Program-made: the position numbers and the translations under genes | Source: Gemmataceae bacterium | GTDB lineage: Bacteria > Planctomycetota > Planctomycetia > Gemmatales > Gemmataceae | DNA length: 44,769 nucleotides | Assembly (NCBI GenBank): GCA_028288765.1 | Contig: JAQGHQ010000091.1 | Coordinates: 1 to 44,769, forward strand | Direction of reading: 5' to 3' | Shown here: positions 24,437 to 32,413 of the stretch, one piece after another | How positions within the stretch are numbered: position 1 is the first letter of the stretch | How the letters are laid out: each line of letters begins with the position of its first letter | The notes under the pieces: model-generated | The model's input: only the letters and a program-made list of their open reading frames with translations | The model's database searches: none | What the model was told of the DNA's origin: nothing

Positions 24437-25817
24437 CATGGCCGGCCCGCGGGAAGGAGACCTTGAACGTCGTCCCTTTCCCGACCTGGCTCGCCACCCG
24501 CACGGTCCCCCGCATGGCCTGGACCAGGTGCTTCACGATCGCCAGGCCCAGCCCCGTCCCGCCGACCTCCCGGCTCCGGGCCTTGTCCACCCGGTAGAAC
24601 CGCTCGAAGATCCGCGGCAGGTCGCGGTCCGGGATGCCGATCCCCGTGTCCTCCACCTCGAACGACACCTGCTCGGTCGTCGCGTCCCACCGGACGGTGA
24701 TCTTGCCCCCGTTCCGGGTGTACTTGATCGCGTTGTCCACCAGGTTGTCCAGCACCTGGCGGAGGGCGTCCGGGTCGGCCAGGGCGGGGACGTCCGCCGG
24801 GGCGGCGTGCGGCGGCACCTCGACCAGGGTGAGCGTCTTCCCCTCGGCCCGCGCCTGGTGCCGCTCCAGGCAGTCGACGATCGCCTTGTCCAGTGGCACC
24901 GGTTGCAGTTCGAGCCCGAGGGCCCCGGACTCGATCCGGGCGAGGCTGAGCAGGTCCTGGATCAGCGCCTCCAGCCGGTCCGACTCGTCCGACACCTGCC
25001 CGAGGAACGCCTCCCGGGCGTCCGGGTCTTCCGCCGCCCCGTCCTGGAGGGCCTCGACGTTCGACTTGATCACCGCCAGCGGGGTCTTCAGCTCGTGCGA
25101 CACGTTCGCCACGAAGTCCTGCCGCATCCGCTCCAGCCGGCGGAGTTCGGTCGTGTCGTGGACCACCACCACCGCCCCGGGCGACGCGGGCCCCGGGAGC
25201 CGGGACACGTAGACCGCCAGGCTCCGCTCGGTCGGCCCCTTCCAGTCCAGTTCCTCCCGGTGCGGGCCGGTCCCGCCCAGCCCCTTCTCGATGATCTCCT
25301 GGAACCCCCGCTGCCGGGCCACCTCCCACAACTTCCGGTCCACCGCCCCGACCGGGTCGAACTCGAGCAGCCGGCCGGCCCGCTCGTTCGCGAACAACAC
25401 CCGCTGGTCCGGGTCGATCGCGATCACCCCCTCGACCATCCCGGACAGGATCGTCCGCAGCTGTTCGCGGTCGTGGGCGATCTGGGCGAAGGTGGCCGCG
25501 AGCCGGCCGCTCATGGCGTTGAACGTGGCGGCCAGCTCCCCGTGCTCCGTGCTCCCCGAGACCCGGATCTTGTGCCCGAGGTCGCCGTCGGCCAGCCGCC
25601 GGGCTCCTTCGGCCAGTTCGTCCATCGGGCGGGCGAACCGACGGGCGAACAGGTACGCCGGGGCCGCCGCCAGTGCCATCACCAGGAGCACCGCCGCCCC
25701 GACGTCGTTCGCCAGTTCGTAGAACAGGGTTTCGGCCCGCTGGAAGATCAGCAGCCCGACCAGCCCGATGGCCGTGCCGACCAGCAGCAGGTAGGTCAGG
25801 AAGAGGCGCCAGAACAT
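24429..25817 (-). CDS. phoR: PhoR-type sensor histidine kinase
   Basis: A 462-residue membrane sensor kinase. Two membrane segments (about 5-25 and 40-57) are followed by HAMP (~58-110), a PAS domain (~118-225), the HisKA phosphoacceptor H241 in NVSHELKTPL and a HATPase with N-box DNLVDNAIKY (~357), DTGIGIP, ERFYR and GGTGLGLAI. The order and the position downstream of pst genes on the same strand point to PhoR, which senses phosphate through the Pst transporter. The partner regulator PhoB is not in the window. The last codons and stop are inside the GTCGTAA repeat array, so the C-terminus may have been shortened or remodelled there. Confidence 0.85.
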   Translation of the reverse strand: MFWRLFLTYLLLVGTAIGLVGLLIFQRAETLFYELANDVGAAVLLVMALAAAPAYLFARRFARPMDELAEGARRLADGDLGHKIRVSGSTEHGELAATFNAMSGRLAATFAQIAHDREQLRTILSGMVEGVIAIDPDQRVLFANERAGRLLEFDPVGAVDRKLWEVARQRGFQEIIEKGLGGTGPHREELDWKGPTERSLAVYVSRLPGPASPGAVVVVHDTTELRRLERMRQDFVANVSHELKTPLAVIKSNVEALQDGAAEDPDAREAFLGQVSDESDRLEALIQDLLSLARIESGALGLELQPVPLDKAIVDCLERHQARAEGKTLTLVEVPPHAAPADVPALADPDALRQVLDNLVDNAIKYTRNGGKITVRWDATTEQVSFEVEDTGIGIPDRDLPRIFERFYRVDKARSREVGGTGLGLAIVKHLVQAMRGTVRVASQVGKGTTFKVSFPRAGHES

Positions 25818-25860
25818 GTTGGGTGCCAGTGGGCAGTCGATAGTGGGCGGTTGACAGGTT

Positions 25861-25950
25861 GCTGGGGGTTTTCACCCCAACGGGCTGGGAGTTCCTCACC
25901 CAGGGCGATGCCCTGGGCTCAGGACTCCCAGCCTTTCAGGCTGAAATCCC
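25861..25950. repeat. Composite palindromic repeat between pstCA and phoR
   Basis: Nested palindromes: GGGGGTTTTCACCCC; GGCTGGGAGT ... ACTCCCAGCC enclosing CCCAGGGCGATGCCCTGGG; then GCCTTTCAGGC. It lies in the 156-base gap of the pst operon and could reduce downstream expression of phoR. The same style of element is found at 13222-13270. Confidence 0.65.
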
Positions 25951-25973
25951 TGTTGTCTTCTGACCCCTGAAGA

Positions 25974-27995
25974 TCAGTCCGCCCGCGCCGCGGCCACCAC
26001 CCGCTTCCCGGCCAGGAGCCGGATGCCGACGTTCAACAGCATGACGACCGCGAGCAGGACCACCGCCCCGCCCCAGGCCTGGTCCCGCCAGTCCTCGTAC
26101 GGGCTGCGGGAGTACGTGTAAATATACCCTGGCAGGAAGGGGGTCTGGTCCGCCGGTGAGGTCGGCCAGTACCCGGACTGGCCGGCGGTCAGCAGGAGCG
26201 GGGCGGTCTCCCCCGCAATCCGCCCGACGGCCAGGAAGATCCCGGTCACGATCGCCGGGAGCGACGCCGGGAGGACGACCCGGAGCGTCGTCTGCATCCG
26301 GCTCGCCCCGAGCGCGTAGCTGGCCTGCCGGATCGTCTCCGGGACCAGCTTCATCGACTCCTCCGCGCTGCGGACGATGACCGGGATCATCATCACCGCC
26401 AGGGCGAACGCCCCGGCCCACCCGTTGAACCCCCACGGCACCCCGCCGAGCCAGAACGGGTACACCAGGCAGGCGTAGGCGAAGATCCCGATCACGATCG
26501 ACGGCACCCCGCCGAGCAGATCGGTCACGAACCGGACGGCCGCGGCCAGCCGGCTCCGCCGGGCCTCGGCCAGGAACACCGCGGCCAACAGCCCGACCGG
26601 GACGGCCAGGAGGGTCGCGGCCCCGACGATCATCAGGCTCCCGAGCATCGCGTGCCCGAGCCCACCTCGGCGGACCGGGCGACGGAGCTCGTTTTCCGGG
26701 TATTCAGCCTTGCCCTGCTGCCAGGCCTTGTACTGGGCGTACTGGTCGTTCGTTAAGTGCGGGCGGTGGGCGTCCTCCGTGAACAGCGTCCGATCAACCG
26801 CGGACGCCCCCCGGACGGTGATGTACCCGAGGATCAGGAACAGCGGGACCACCGTGAGCACTAGCGACCCGGCCAGGACCCAGGTCATTACCCGGTTCCA
26901 GAACAGGGCGAGGGACCGGGGCCGCGGCTCGGGGCGGGCTCCCCCGGGCCGGGAATTCGCACCGGCCGCGGGCCGGACGTGCCCGTGGGGCTCACGTCCC
27001 CCGCCCGCCGGCTTCCCGGCCGGGTCGGGCATCTCGCCCGGGGCGGCCGTTGGGGCCGGCGCGGGCTTCGTCCGCGGCCCGCGGGTCAGCCGGGTGAGGA
27101 ACGCCCGGGCGAGGATGTTGAACGCCGCGGTCACCACCAGCAGGACGAGCGCCAGGGTGACCAGGGCGGCCCGGAAATCGCGGTAGTCGGCCTCGTTCAG
27201 CGAGTTCGCGATCTTGCTGGCGATCGAGTCCCCGAGGGCGAACGGGGACGGGTCGATGACCGCCTGGTTCCCGATCAGCATGGTGACCGCCATCGTCTCG
27301 CCGAGGGCCCGGCCGAGGGCCAAAAACGACGCGGCCACGATCCCCGGGCGGGCGAACGGCAACACCACCCGCCAGATCGTCTGCCACCGGGTCGCCCCGA
27401 GGGCCAGCGACCCCTCCCGCTGCGACCGCGGGACCGCCTGACAGACGTCGTAACTGATCGCGGTGATGTACGGCAGGATCATGATCGCGAGGATCATCCC
27501 GGCCGCGAGAATCCCGTTCCCGCCGGTGTTCGGTCCGCCGACCGCGTCGAACCCGCGCTGGATCACCGGGGCCAGGAAGAACAGGCCCCAGAACCCGTAC
27601 ACCACGCTCGGGATGGCGGCCAGCAGCTCGATCAGGAACGCCCCCACCCGGCGGACCCAGGGGCTGGCGATCTCGGACATGTACGCCGCGCTCGCCACCC
27701 CGAGCGGGACGGCGATCAGCATGGCGATCACCGAGGTGACGGTGGTCCCCCAGACGAACGCCAGCACCCCGAACGTCGGGCTCCCGCCGTCGGCCGGCTT
27801 CGGCACCCACGAGGTGCTGGTGAACATCCGGTACTCGCCGGCCCGCGCGAGCGCGGGCCAGGCGTCCCAGAACAACACCCCGGCCAGGGTCGCGACGAGC
27901 GCGAGGATGCCGACCCCGGCCGCCCGGGTTAGCCCCTGGAACACGACCTCCGACCAGGACGACGGGGCCGGGGGGCGGGGGGCGGACGGCGTCAT
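25974..27995 (-). CDS. pstCA: Fused phosphate ABC permease PstC-PstA
   Basis: A 673-residue protein containing two ABC permease halves. Residues ~20-300 match PstC (FGVLAFVWGTTVTS; SEIASPWVRR; inner EAA-type loop EGSLALGATRWQTIWRVVLP). Residues ~365-665 match PstA (GSLMIVGAATLLAVPVGLLA; EEAS-like loop RQASYALGASRMQTTLRVVLP). They are joined by a ~65-residue Pro/Arg-rich linker. Normally these are two genes. The linker DNA at 26985-27009 resembles a decayed REP arm. The ATG at 27995 is chosen; an in-frame TTG at 28028 is less likely. Downstream of pstS and upstream of phoR on the same strand. The ATPase PstB is not in the window. Confidence 0.88.
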   Translation of the reverse strand: MTPSAPRPPAPSSWSEVVFQGLTRAAGVGILALVATLAGVLFWDAWPALARAGEYRMFTSTSWVPKPADGGSPTFGVLAFVWGTTVTSVIAMLIAVPLGVASAAYMSEIASPWVRRVGAFLIELLAAIPSVVYGFWGLFFLAPVIQRGFDAVGGPNTGGNGILAAGMILAIMILPYITAISYDVCQAVPRSQREGSLALGATRWQTIWRVVLPFARPGIVAASFLALGRALGETMAVTMLIGNQAVIDPSPFALGDSIASKIANSLNEADYRDFRAALVTLALVLLVVTAAFNILARAFLTRLTRGPRTKPAPAPTAAPGEMPDPAGKPAGGGREPHGHVRPAAGANSRPGGARPEPRPRSLALFWNRVMTWVLAGSLVLTVVPLFLILGYITVRGASAVDRTLFTEDAHRPHLTNDQYAQYKAWQQGKAEYPENELRRPVRRGGLGHAMLGSLMIVGAATLLAVPVGLLAAVFLAEARRSRLAAAVRFVTDLLGGVPSIVIGIFAYACLVYPFWLGGVPWGFNGWAGAFALAVMMIPVIVRSAEESMKLVPETIRQASYALGASRMQTTLRVVLPASLPAIVTGIFLAVGRIAGETAPLLLTAGQSGYWPTSPADQTPFLPGYIYTYSRSPYEDWRDQAWGGAVVLLAVVMLLNVGIRLLAGKRVVAAARAD
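26985..27009. repeat. Degenerate single REP arm in the pstCA linker
   Basis: GTGGGGCTCACGTCCCCCGC followed by CCGCC resembles the right REPIN arm (GGGGGGCTCACGCCCCCCGC followed by TCGCC) with few changes. Only one arm is visible. Confidence 0.4.
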
Positions 27996-28272
27996 GAGAG
28001 GTACGGCGTGATGAGTGCTATGTGCCAAGTCCGGAACCGTTGCCCGTGGCAGTCACCGGATCGCGCCACACGGTGTCTGGCTGACGGCCAACTATACGTC
28101 CGCGGGCCTCGAAGACTCGGCCCACGTGACAACAACCGCACTCGGTCCGCTGCATGTGCGGTTGAAACCCGTGGCTGTCGGCGGGCGGCCCCTACGAACC
28201 CTGGTATTGTAGGCCCAGGCCACGCGGGCATTCCAACACCGCACACCCGGCACCGAGTCGTCAGCGCCTAAT

Positions 28273-29361
28273 CTATTGAACTTCGACCTCGTCGAGCCGG
28301 GGGCCGATCTTCTCCCCGAGGGAGGCCGGGAGCGGGGCGTAGTTGCGTTTCTTCGCGAGCTCCTGCCCCTCGGGCGAGGTCACCCACCGGAGGAAGTCCA
28401 CCACCGTCTTTCCCTTCGCCCCCTCCTGCCTCTTGTACAGGACCGCGAAACTCATCCCGGCGATCGGGTACGACTTCTCCCCGCCCGCGTCGGTCAGGTC
28501 GTACGTCAGATCGTGGAGCGAGTACGGCTCCTGCGTCTGCTTCTCCCCGATGCTCGCGTCGGCCGCCGCGGTGATGCTCTCGAGGTCGGCGAGCACGTCC
28601 TTACCGGCCTTGTTCCGGACCGACCCGTACTTCAGCTTGTCCTTGCTGTCGAGGGCGTAGGTCAGCTCGATGTACCCGATCGCCCCGGCAGACCGGCTGA
28701 TGTGCCCGGCCACCCCGTCGCTCTTCGGTTGGGCGATCCCGGTCCCTTTCGGCCAGTTCGGGTTGTTGCTCCATCCGACGTCCTTCTTGAACCCCTGGTC
28801 GACCTTCGACAGGTAGCCGGTGAAGATGAACGAGGTCCCGCTCGGGTCGGACCGGTAGACTGGCTGGATGTCCAGGTCCGGCAAACCGACTCCGGGGTTC
28901 AACTCCTTGAGTTTCGGGTCGTTCCACTTCTTCACCTTCCCGGTGAAGATTTCGGCGAGGAGTGGGCCGGTGAACTTGATCGGTTGATCGACCCCCGGCA
29001 GGTTGTACACCGGAACGACCGCCCCGATGACGAGCGGGATGTGGACCACCGCTTGTCCTTCCGGAACCTCGGCCAGCTGCTTCTTGGTCATCGGGGCGTC
29101 GGAGCAGCCGAACGCGGCCAGTTTCTTGGTCATCTGGGTGATCCCGGCCCCGGACCCGGTCCCCTGGTAGTTGATCTTCACCTTCCCGCCGGTCTTCTCG
29201 AGGAACTCGTTCGTCCAGAACTTCATGATCGGCTCGACGAACGTGGCCCCCTGGGCGTCCACCTCGGTCTGAGGCGATTTGCCGCCGCACCCGATGAGGA
29301 CCGCCAGCGGCAATCCGATGGCCAGCAGCAGGACGACGGACGGCACAAAGCGGGACCGCAT
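28273..29361 (-). CDS. pstS: Phosphate-binding lipoprotein PstS
   Basis: A 362-residue phosphate-binding protein of the Pst high-affinity uptake system. The N-terminus is a lipoprotein signal with lipobox LIGC (C25). Phosphate-loop wording of the family is present: QGTGSGAGITQM, GCSDAPMTKKQL, RSDPSGTSFIFTGYL and SRSAGAIGYIEL. The start is the ATG at 29361, which has GGAG about 8 nt upstream and gives the clean lipoprotein signal; an in-frame start 14 codons earlier is less likely. A candidate PHO box lies 75 nt upstream. A 277-base gap separates it from pstCA, with no gene in it. Confidence 0.92.
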   Translation of the reverse strand: MRSRFVPSVVLLLAIGLPLAVLIGCGGKSPQTEVDAQGATFVEPIMKFWTNEFLEKTGGKVKINYQGTGSGAGITQMTKKLAAFGCSDAPMTKKQLAEVPEGQAVVHIPLVIGAVVPVYNLPGVDQPIKFTGPLLAEIFTGKVKKWNDPKLKELNPGVGLPDLDIQPVYRSDPSGTSFIFTGYLSKVDQGFKKDVGWSNNPNWPKGTGIAQPKSDGVAGHISRSAGAIGYIELTYALDSKDKLKYGSVRNKAGKDVLADLESITAAADASIGEKQTQEPYSLHDLTYDLTDAGGEKSYPIAGMSFAVLYKRQEGAKGKTVVDFLRWVTSPEGQELAKKRNYAPLPASLGEKIGPRLDEVEVQ

Positions 29362-29435
29362 CGGGAGACTCCGGCGGGTTCGGGGGGTATTAACTGTCGC
29401 CAAACTACGAACCCGGAGCGGGTGTTACAACCGGG

Positions 29436-29457
29436 GACGGGTGAAGGTTGGATGAAG
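29436..29457 (-). promoter_or_regulatory. Candidate PHO box upstream of pstS
   Basis: On the minus strand two 11-base direct repeats follow each other: CTTCATCCAAC and CTTCACCCGTC. Eleven-base direct repeats with a TTCAYC core are the form of PhoB/PhoP sites (in Streptomyces the core is GTTCACC). It is 75 nt before the pstS start, and a TTGTAAC stretch a few bases downstream could serve as the -10. Confidence 0.5.
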
Positions 29458-29563
29458 CCGCGGGCGGAACCAAAACGGGCCGGGATCGCCGCCCCAACCC
29501 GCGCGCGGACCTCACCCGGCAAGACACCCGGAACTTCGCGCCCGGCGCGCCTAAACTGTAGGT

Positions 29564-31093
29564 ATGCCGATCCTGTCGATCTTCCTGCTCACCGCAGCCT
29601 GTCTGCCGGTCGAATGGCCGGCCCCGCCGTTCGGGCTCGGCCCGGGGGCCAGCGCCGGGCTGACCGCCGCGGCCGTCCTCCTCCCGCTCGCCGCCGCGTT
29701 CGCGGTGCGGACGTGGGTGGTGCGAGCCCTCCGCCGTACGCCGGACCGTAAGGTCAGTATCGGTCAGGGGTACGGCCGGCTGCGGCGGGTTCTGTTCTTC
29801 GTGAACCTCGGGACGGTCGTCCTGTCGATCCTCGGACTCGGGTGGGGATGGACGACACAGCACACGCTGAAAGTCACCTGGGACCTTGAACTCCAGCTCG
29901 CCCCGTTCGCCGAACTGGCCGTGCCGCTGCCGTACTTCGTGCTCGTGTTCGGGTGCTGGCTGATCTACTACGACGTCGACCGCGCCCTGCACCACCTGTC
30001 CTTCGGCGGGGCCGCGGGCGGGCGGTTCTGGTCGCGCGCCGGGTACTTCTTCCACCACCTCCGCCAGCTCGCGCTCCTGGTGGCTTTCCCGGTCGGGCTG
30101 TTCGTCACCCAGCAGACGCTGACGCGGTTCGCCCCGGAGGCGTCCGAGACAGACTGGTACCGGGCGGGGTCGGTGGGCGCGGTCCTGGTCTTGATCCTGC
30201 TCATGCCCCTCCTGATGAAGCCGCTCCTCGGCCTGCGGTCGCTCCCGGCCGGCCCGACCCGGGACCGGATCGAGGCCCTGGCCCGGCGGCTCCACTTCCG
30301 GTGCGCCGACCTCCTCGTCTGGCCGACCCACGGGCACACCGCGAACGCGATGATCGTCGGGCTTATTCCCCGGGTCCGGTACGTGATCTTCACCGACCGG
30401 ATTCTGGAGGAGATGCCGGACGACGAACTGGACGCGGTGTTCGGGCACGAGGTCGGGCATGCCCGGCACGGGCACATTTGGTTCTACGCCCTGTTCCTGG
30501 GGCTGAGCATGACGGCGCTGGCCGCCGTAATGCTGCTCGTCGTCCAGGAGCTCGTCGTGGCCGGGGTGACGGTTCCCGAGGGGTACAGCGGGTGGGTTAC
30601 CCTGCCGCCGGTAGTGCTCGCCGCGGGCTACGTGTTCCTGGTGTTCGGGTTCCTGTCCCGGCGGTGCGAGCGACAGGCCGACGTGTTCGGGTGCCGGGCG
30701 GTGTCGTGCGGCGACCCGGCCTGCACCGGGCACCACGCGGCGACAAAATACCCCGACCGCGGGGCGGGGCTGTGCCCGACGGGCATCCGGACCTGCGCCC
30801 GGGCACTGGAGCGGGTATTCCTGATGAACGGGTACGACGAGCTGGAGGACAGCGGGCGGCGGACCATCGGCGGGGCGGTGCGCGCGGCGTTCGGGTGGCT
30901 CCGGGCGTGGCAGCACTCGACGATCCCGCGACGGGTCAGGTTCCTGCTGTCGCTGATCGACGACCGGGGGCGGGAACGGCGCTTCCAGCGACGGCTGGTG
31001 GTGCTGCGGTGGGGGTTGGCCATCGGGCTGATCGCCGCGATCGTGCTGCTGGGCGAGCTGGTCACCTGGCAGGAGCTGCGAAAGGCGATGTGA
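29564..31093 (+). CDS. M48-family membrane metalloprotease
   Basis: A 509-residue integral membrane zinc protease. At least six hydrophobic segments are visible (about 1-15, 31-50, 75-95, 117-137, 165-183, 203-222, then ~307-330, 345-365 and 485-500). The zinc site is H295-E296-x-x-H299 in FGHEVGHARHGH, with the third ligand E369 in CERQADVFG, as in HtpX/Ste24 proteases. A cysteine- and histidine-rich insertion follows (CRAVSCGDPACTGHH), which is unusual for the family. Likely membrane protein quality control. It diverges from pstS with a ~200-base shared upstream region. Confidence 0.88.
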   Translation: MPILSIFLLTAACLPVEWPAPPFGLGPGASAGLTAAAVLLPLAAAFAVRTWVVRALRRTPDRKVSIGQGYGRLRRVLFFVNLGTVVLSILGLGWGWTTQHTLKVTWDLELQLAPFAELAVPLPYFVLVFGCWLIYYDVDRALHHLSFGGAAGGRFWSRAGYFFHHLRQLALLVAFPVGLFVTQQTLTRFAPEASETDWYRAGSVGAVLVLILLMPLLMKPLLGLRSLPAGPTRDRIEALARRLHFRCADLLVWPTHGHTANAMIVGLIPRVRYVIFTDRILEEMPDDELDAVFGHEVGHARHGHIWFYALFLGLSMTALAAVMLLVVQELVVAGVTVPEGYSGWVTLPPVVLAAGYVFLVFGFLSRRCERQADVFGCRAVSCGDPACTGHHAATKYPDRGAGLCPTGIRTCARALERVFLMNGYDELEDSGRRTIGGAVRAAFGWLRAWQHSTIPRRVRFLLSLIDDRGRERRFQRRLVVLRWGLAIGLIAAIVLLGELVTWQELRKAM

Positions 31094-31156
31094 GACCGGA
31101 TCGCACGGGCACCTGTCCGAGTCGGTCGGGCCGTCCGGATGTGTTGCTATCGGGTT

Positions 31157-31214
31157 TTTGTGGCACCGGTCTCCTGACCGGTGTAGCAGCACCGGTCAGG
31201 AGACCGGTGCCACA
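31157..31214. repeat. Perfect 26-bp inverted repeat with six-base loop
   Basis: Left arm TTGTGGCACCGGTCTCCTGA continuing CCGGTG (31157-31182), loop TAGCAG, right arm exact complement (31189-31214). It is between the convergent M48 and desaturase genes. A T-run precedes the left arm, so it could terminate minus-strand transcripts. A related CACCGGT ... ACCGGTG palindrome is at 37538-37557. Confidence 0.75.
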
Positions 31215-31307
31215 AGGGAAAACCACCCGCCCGCTGCGGGCACGGTACCCGCCCGACGAAGGCGATCCGGCCGACTCCGTCTGAAGCGGCCGGGCGGGCC
31301 CTCCGGG

Positions 31308-32297
31308 TCACGTCTTGTCGGCAGAGACGCCCGGGGCCAGCTCCGCCCGACCCTCATCCGACCCTTGCCCCGTCTCTCCGGCGGTGATCTGGCGGTAACT
31401 CGCCACCTTGACCGGGACGACGTTCCGGGCGAGCCTGATGATCTGGAGGGCCCGGACGAAGGTGTACGTCAGGTCGACCTCCCACCATCGATGCCCCTGG
31501 GAGCAGGTCCGTGGGGCGGCGTGGTGGTTGTTGTGCCACCCCTCCCCGTTCGTCAGCAGCGCGACCCACCAGTTGTTCCGGCTCCCGTCCTTCGTCTCGT
31601 AGTTCCGGTAACCCCAGCGGTGGGCGGCGGAGTTCACGAACCAGGTGATGTGCCAGACGTACACCGTCCGCACGACCACCCCCCACACGAACACCTGCAC
31701 CCCGATCCGCACGGCCTCGTCCGGTGTATCGGCGACCAGGAATCCGATCCCGAACCCGGCGGCGCCGATGAGCAGGGCGTGGAGGACGTACACCAGCACC
31801 CATTTCTGCCCGCGGTGTAGCCACCGGAGGAACGGATCGGTCAGCAGGTCTGGGACGTACTTCTCGTAGGTGCTCAGCCGGTTTCGGTCCGGGTCGGCGG
31901 TGTAGATCCACTGCATGTGGCCCCAATAGAAGTGCTCCCGGGGGCTGTGCGGGTCGCCGTCCTCGTCGCTCTTCTGGTGGTGGATGCGGTGGTTCAGCAC
32001 CCACCACAGCGGCGACCCCTCCAGGCTGCACACCCCGCACAGCACGAACGCCCGTTCGAGCCACTTCGGCATCTCGACGGCCCGGTGGGTGAGCATCCGG
32101 TGGTACGCGAGGTTGATCCCGATCGACCCGAAGATGAAGTTGCCGACTAAAAGCGACGCGACGCCCCACCAGCTGAAGCAGTACGGCAGGAACGCCACCA
32201 CCGCGAGGACGTGCAGGACGACCAGGGTGAAGAAGAACCCCACGATGAGTTTCGGTCGGCGGACCTTCGCGGACGGCAGCAGTGCCTGGGTACTCAC
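31308..32297 (-). CDS. Acyl-CoA/acyl-lipid delta-9-type desaturase
   Basis: A 329-residue di-iron membrane desaturase that introduces a double bond into fatty acyl chains. All three histidine boxes are present: HRMLTH (66-71), HRIHH (103-107) and HNNHH (255-259). Hydrophobic pairs lie at about 18-40, 45-65, 165-188 and 198-217. The start is the GTG at 32297, with GGAG 6 nt upstream; the longer frame to 32381 has no good site and an unlikely leader. It probably tunes membrane fluidity. Regulation is not visible. Diverges from the CoA-transferase gene. Confidence 0.88.
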   Translation of the reverse strand: MSTQALLPSAKVRRPKLIVGFFFTLVVLHVLAVVAFLPYCFSWWGVASLLVGNFIFGSIGINLAYHRMLTHRAVEMPKWLERAFVLCGVCSLEGSPLWWVLNHRIHHQKSDEDGDPHSPREHFYWGHMQWIYTADPDRNRLSTYEKYVPDLLTDPFLRWLHRGQKWVLVYVLHALLIGAAGFGIGFLVADTPDEAVRIGVQVFVWGVVVRTVYVWHITWFVNSAAHRWGYRNYETKDGSRNNWWVALLTNGEGWHNNHHAAPRTCSQGHRWWEVDLTYTFVRALQIIRLARNVVPVKVASYRQITAGETGQGSDEGRAELAPGVSADKT

Positions 32298-32413
32298 ATC
32301 GGCTCCGGGGCATGGCAGGGCGGGGGGTCGGGCTCCTCTGCCGGTTGCGAAGTTAACGTGAAATGAAAACAATATCAACAACCCCGCTACCCGGCTATCC
32401 CAGCTGATCGGAG

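Noticed and set aside
28029..28272. Possible gene or RNA in the pstS-pstCA gap
   Set aside because: No coding frame with a ribosome site and no clear stem; short GGGCC / GGCCC pairs only.
29405..31192. Minus-strand open frame of 595 codons opposite the M48 gene
   Set aside because: Low-complexity Pro/Arg/Gln sequence; the plus strand has a clear HEVGH protease.
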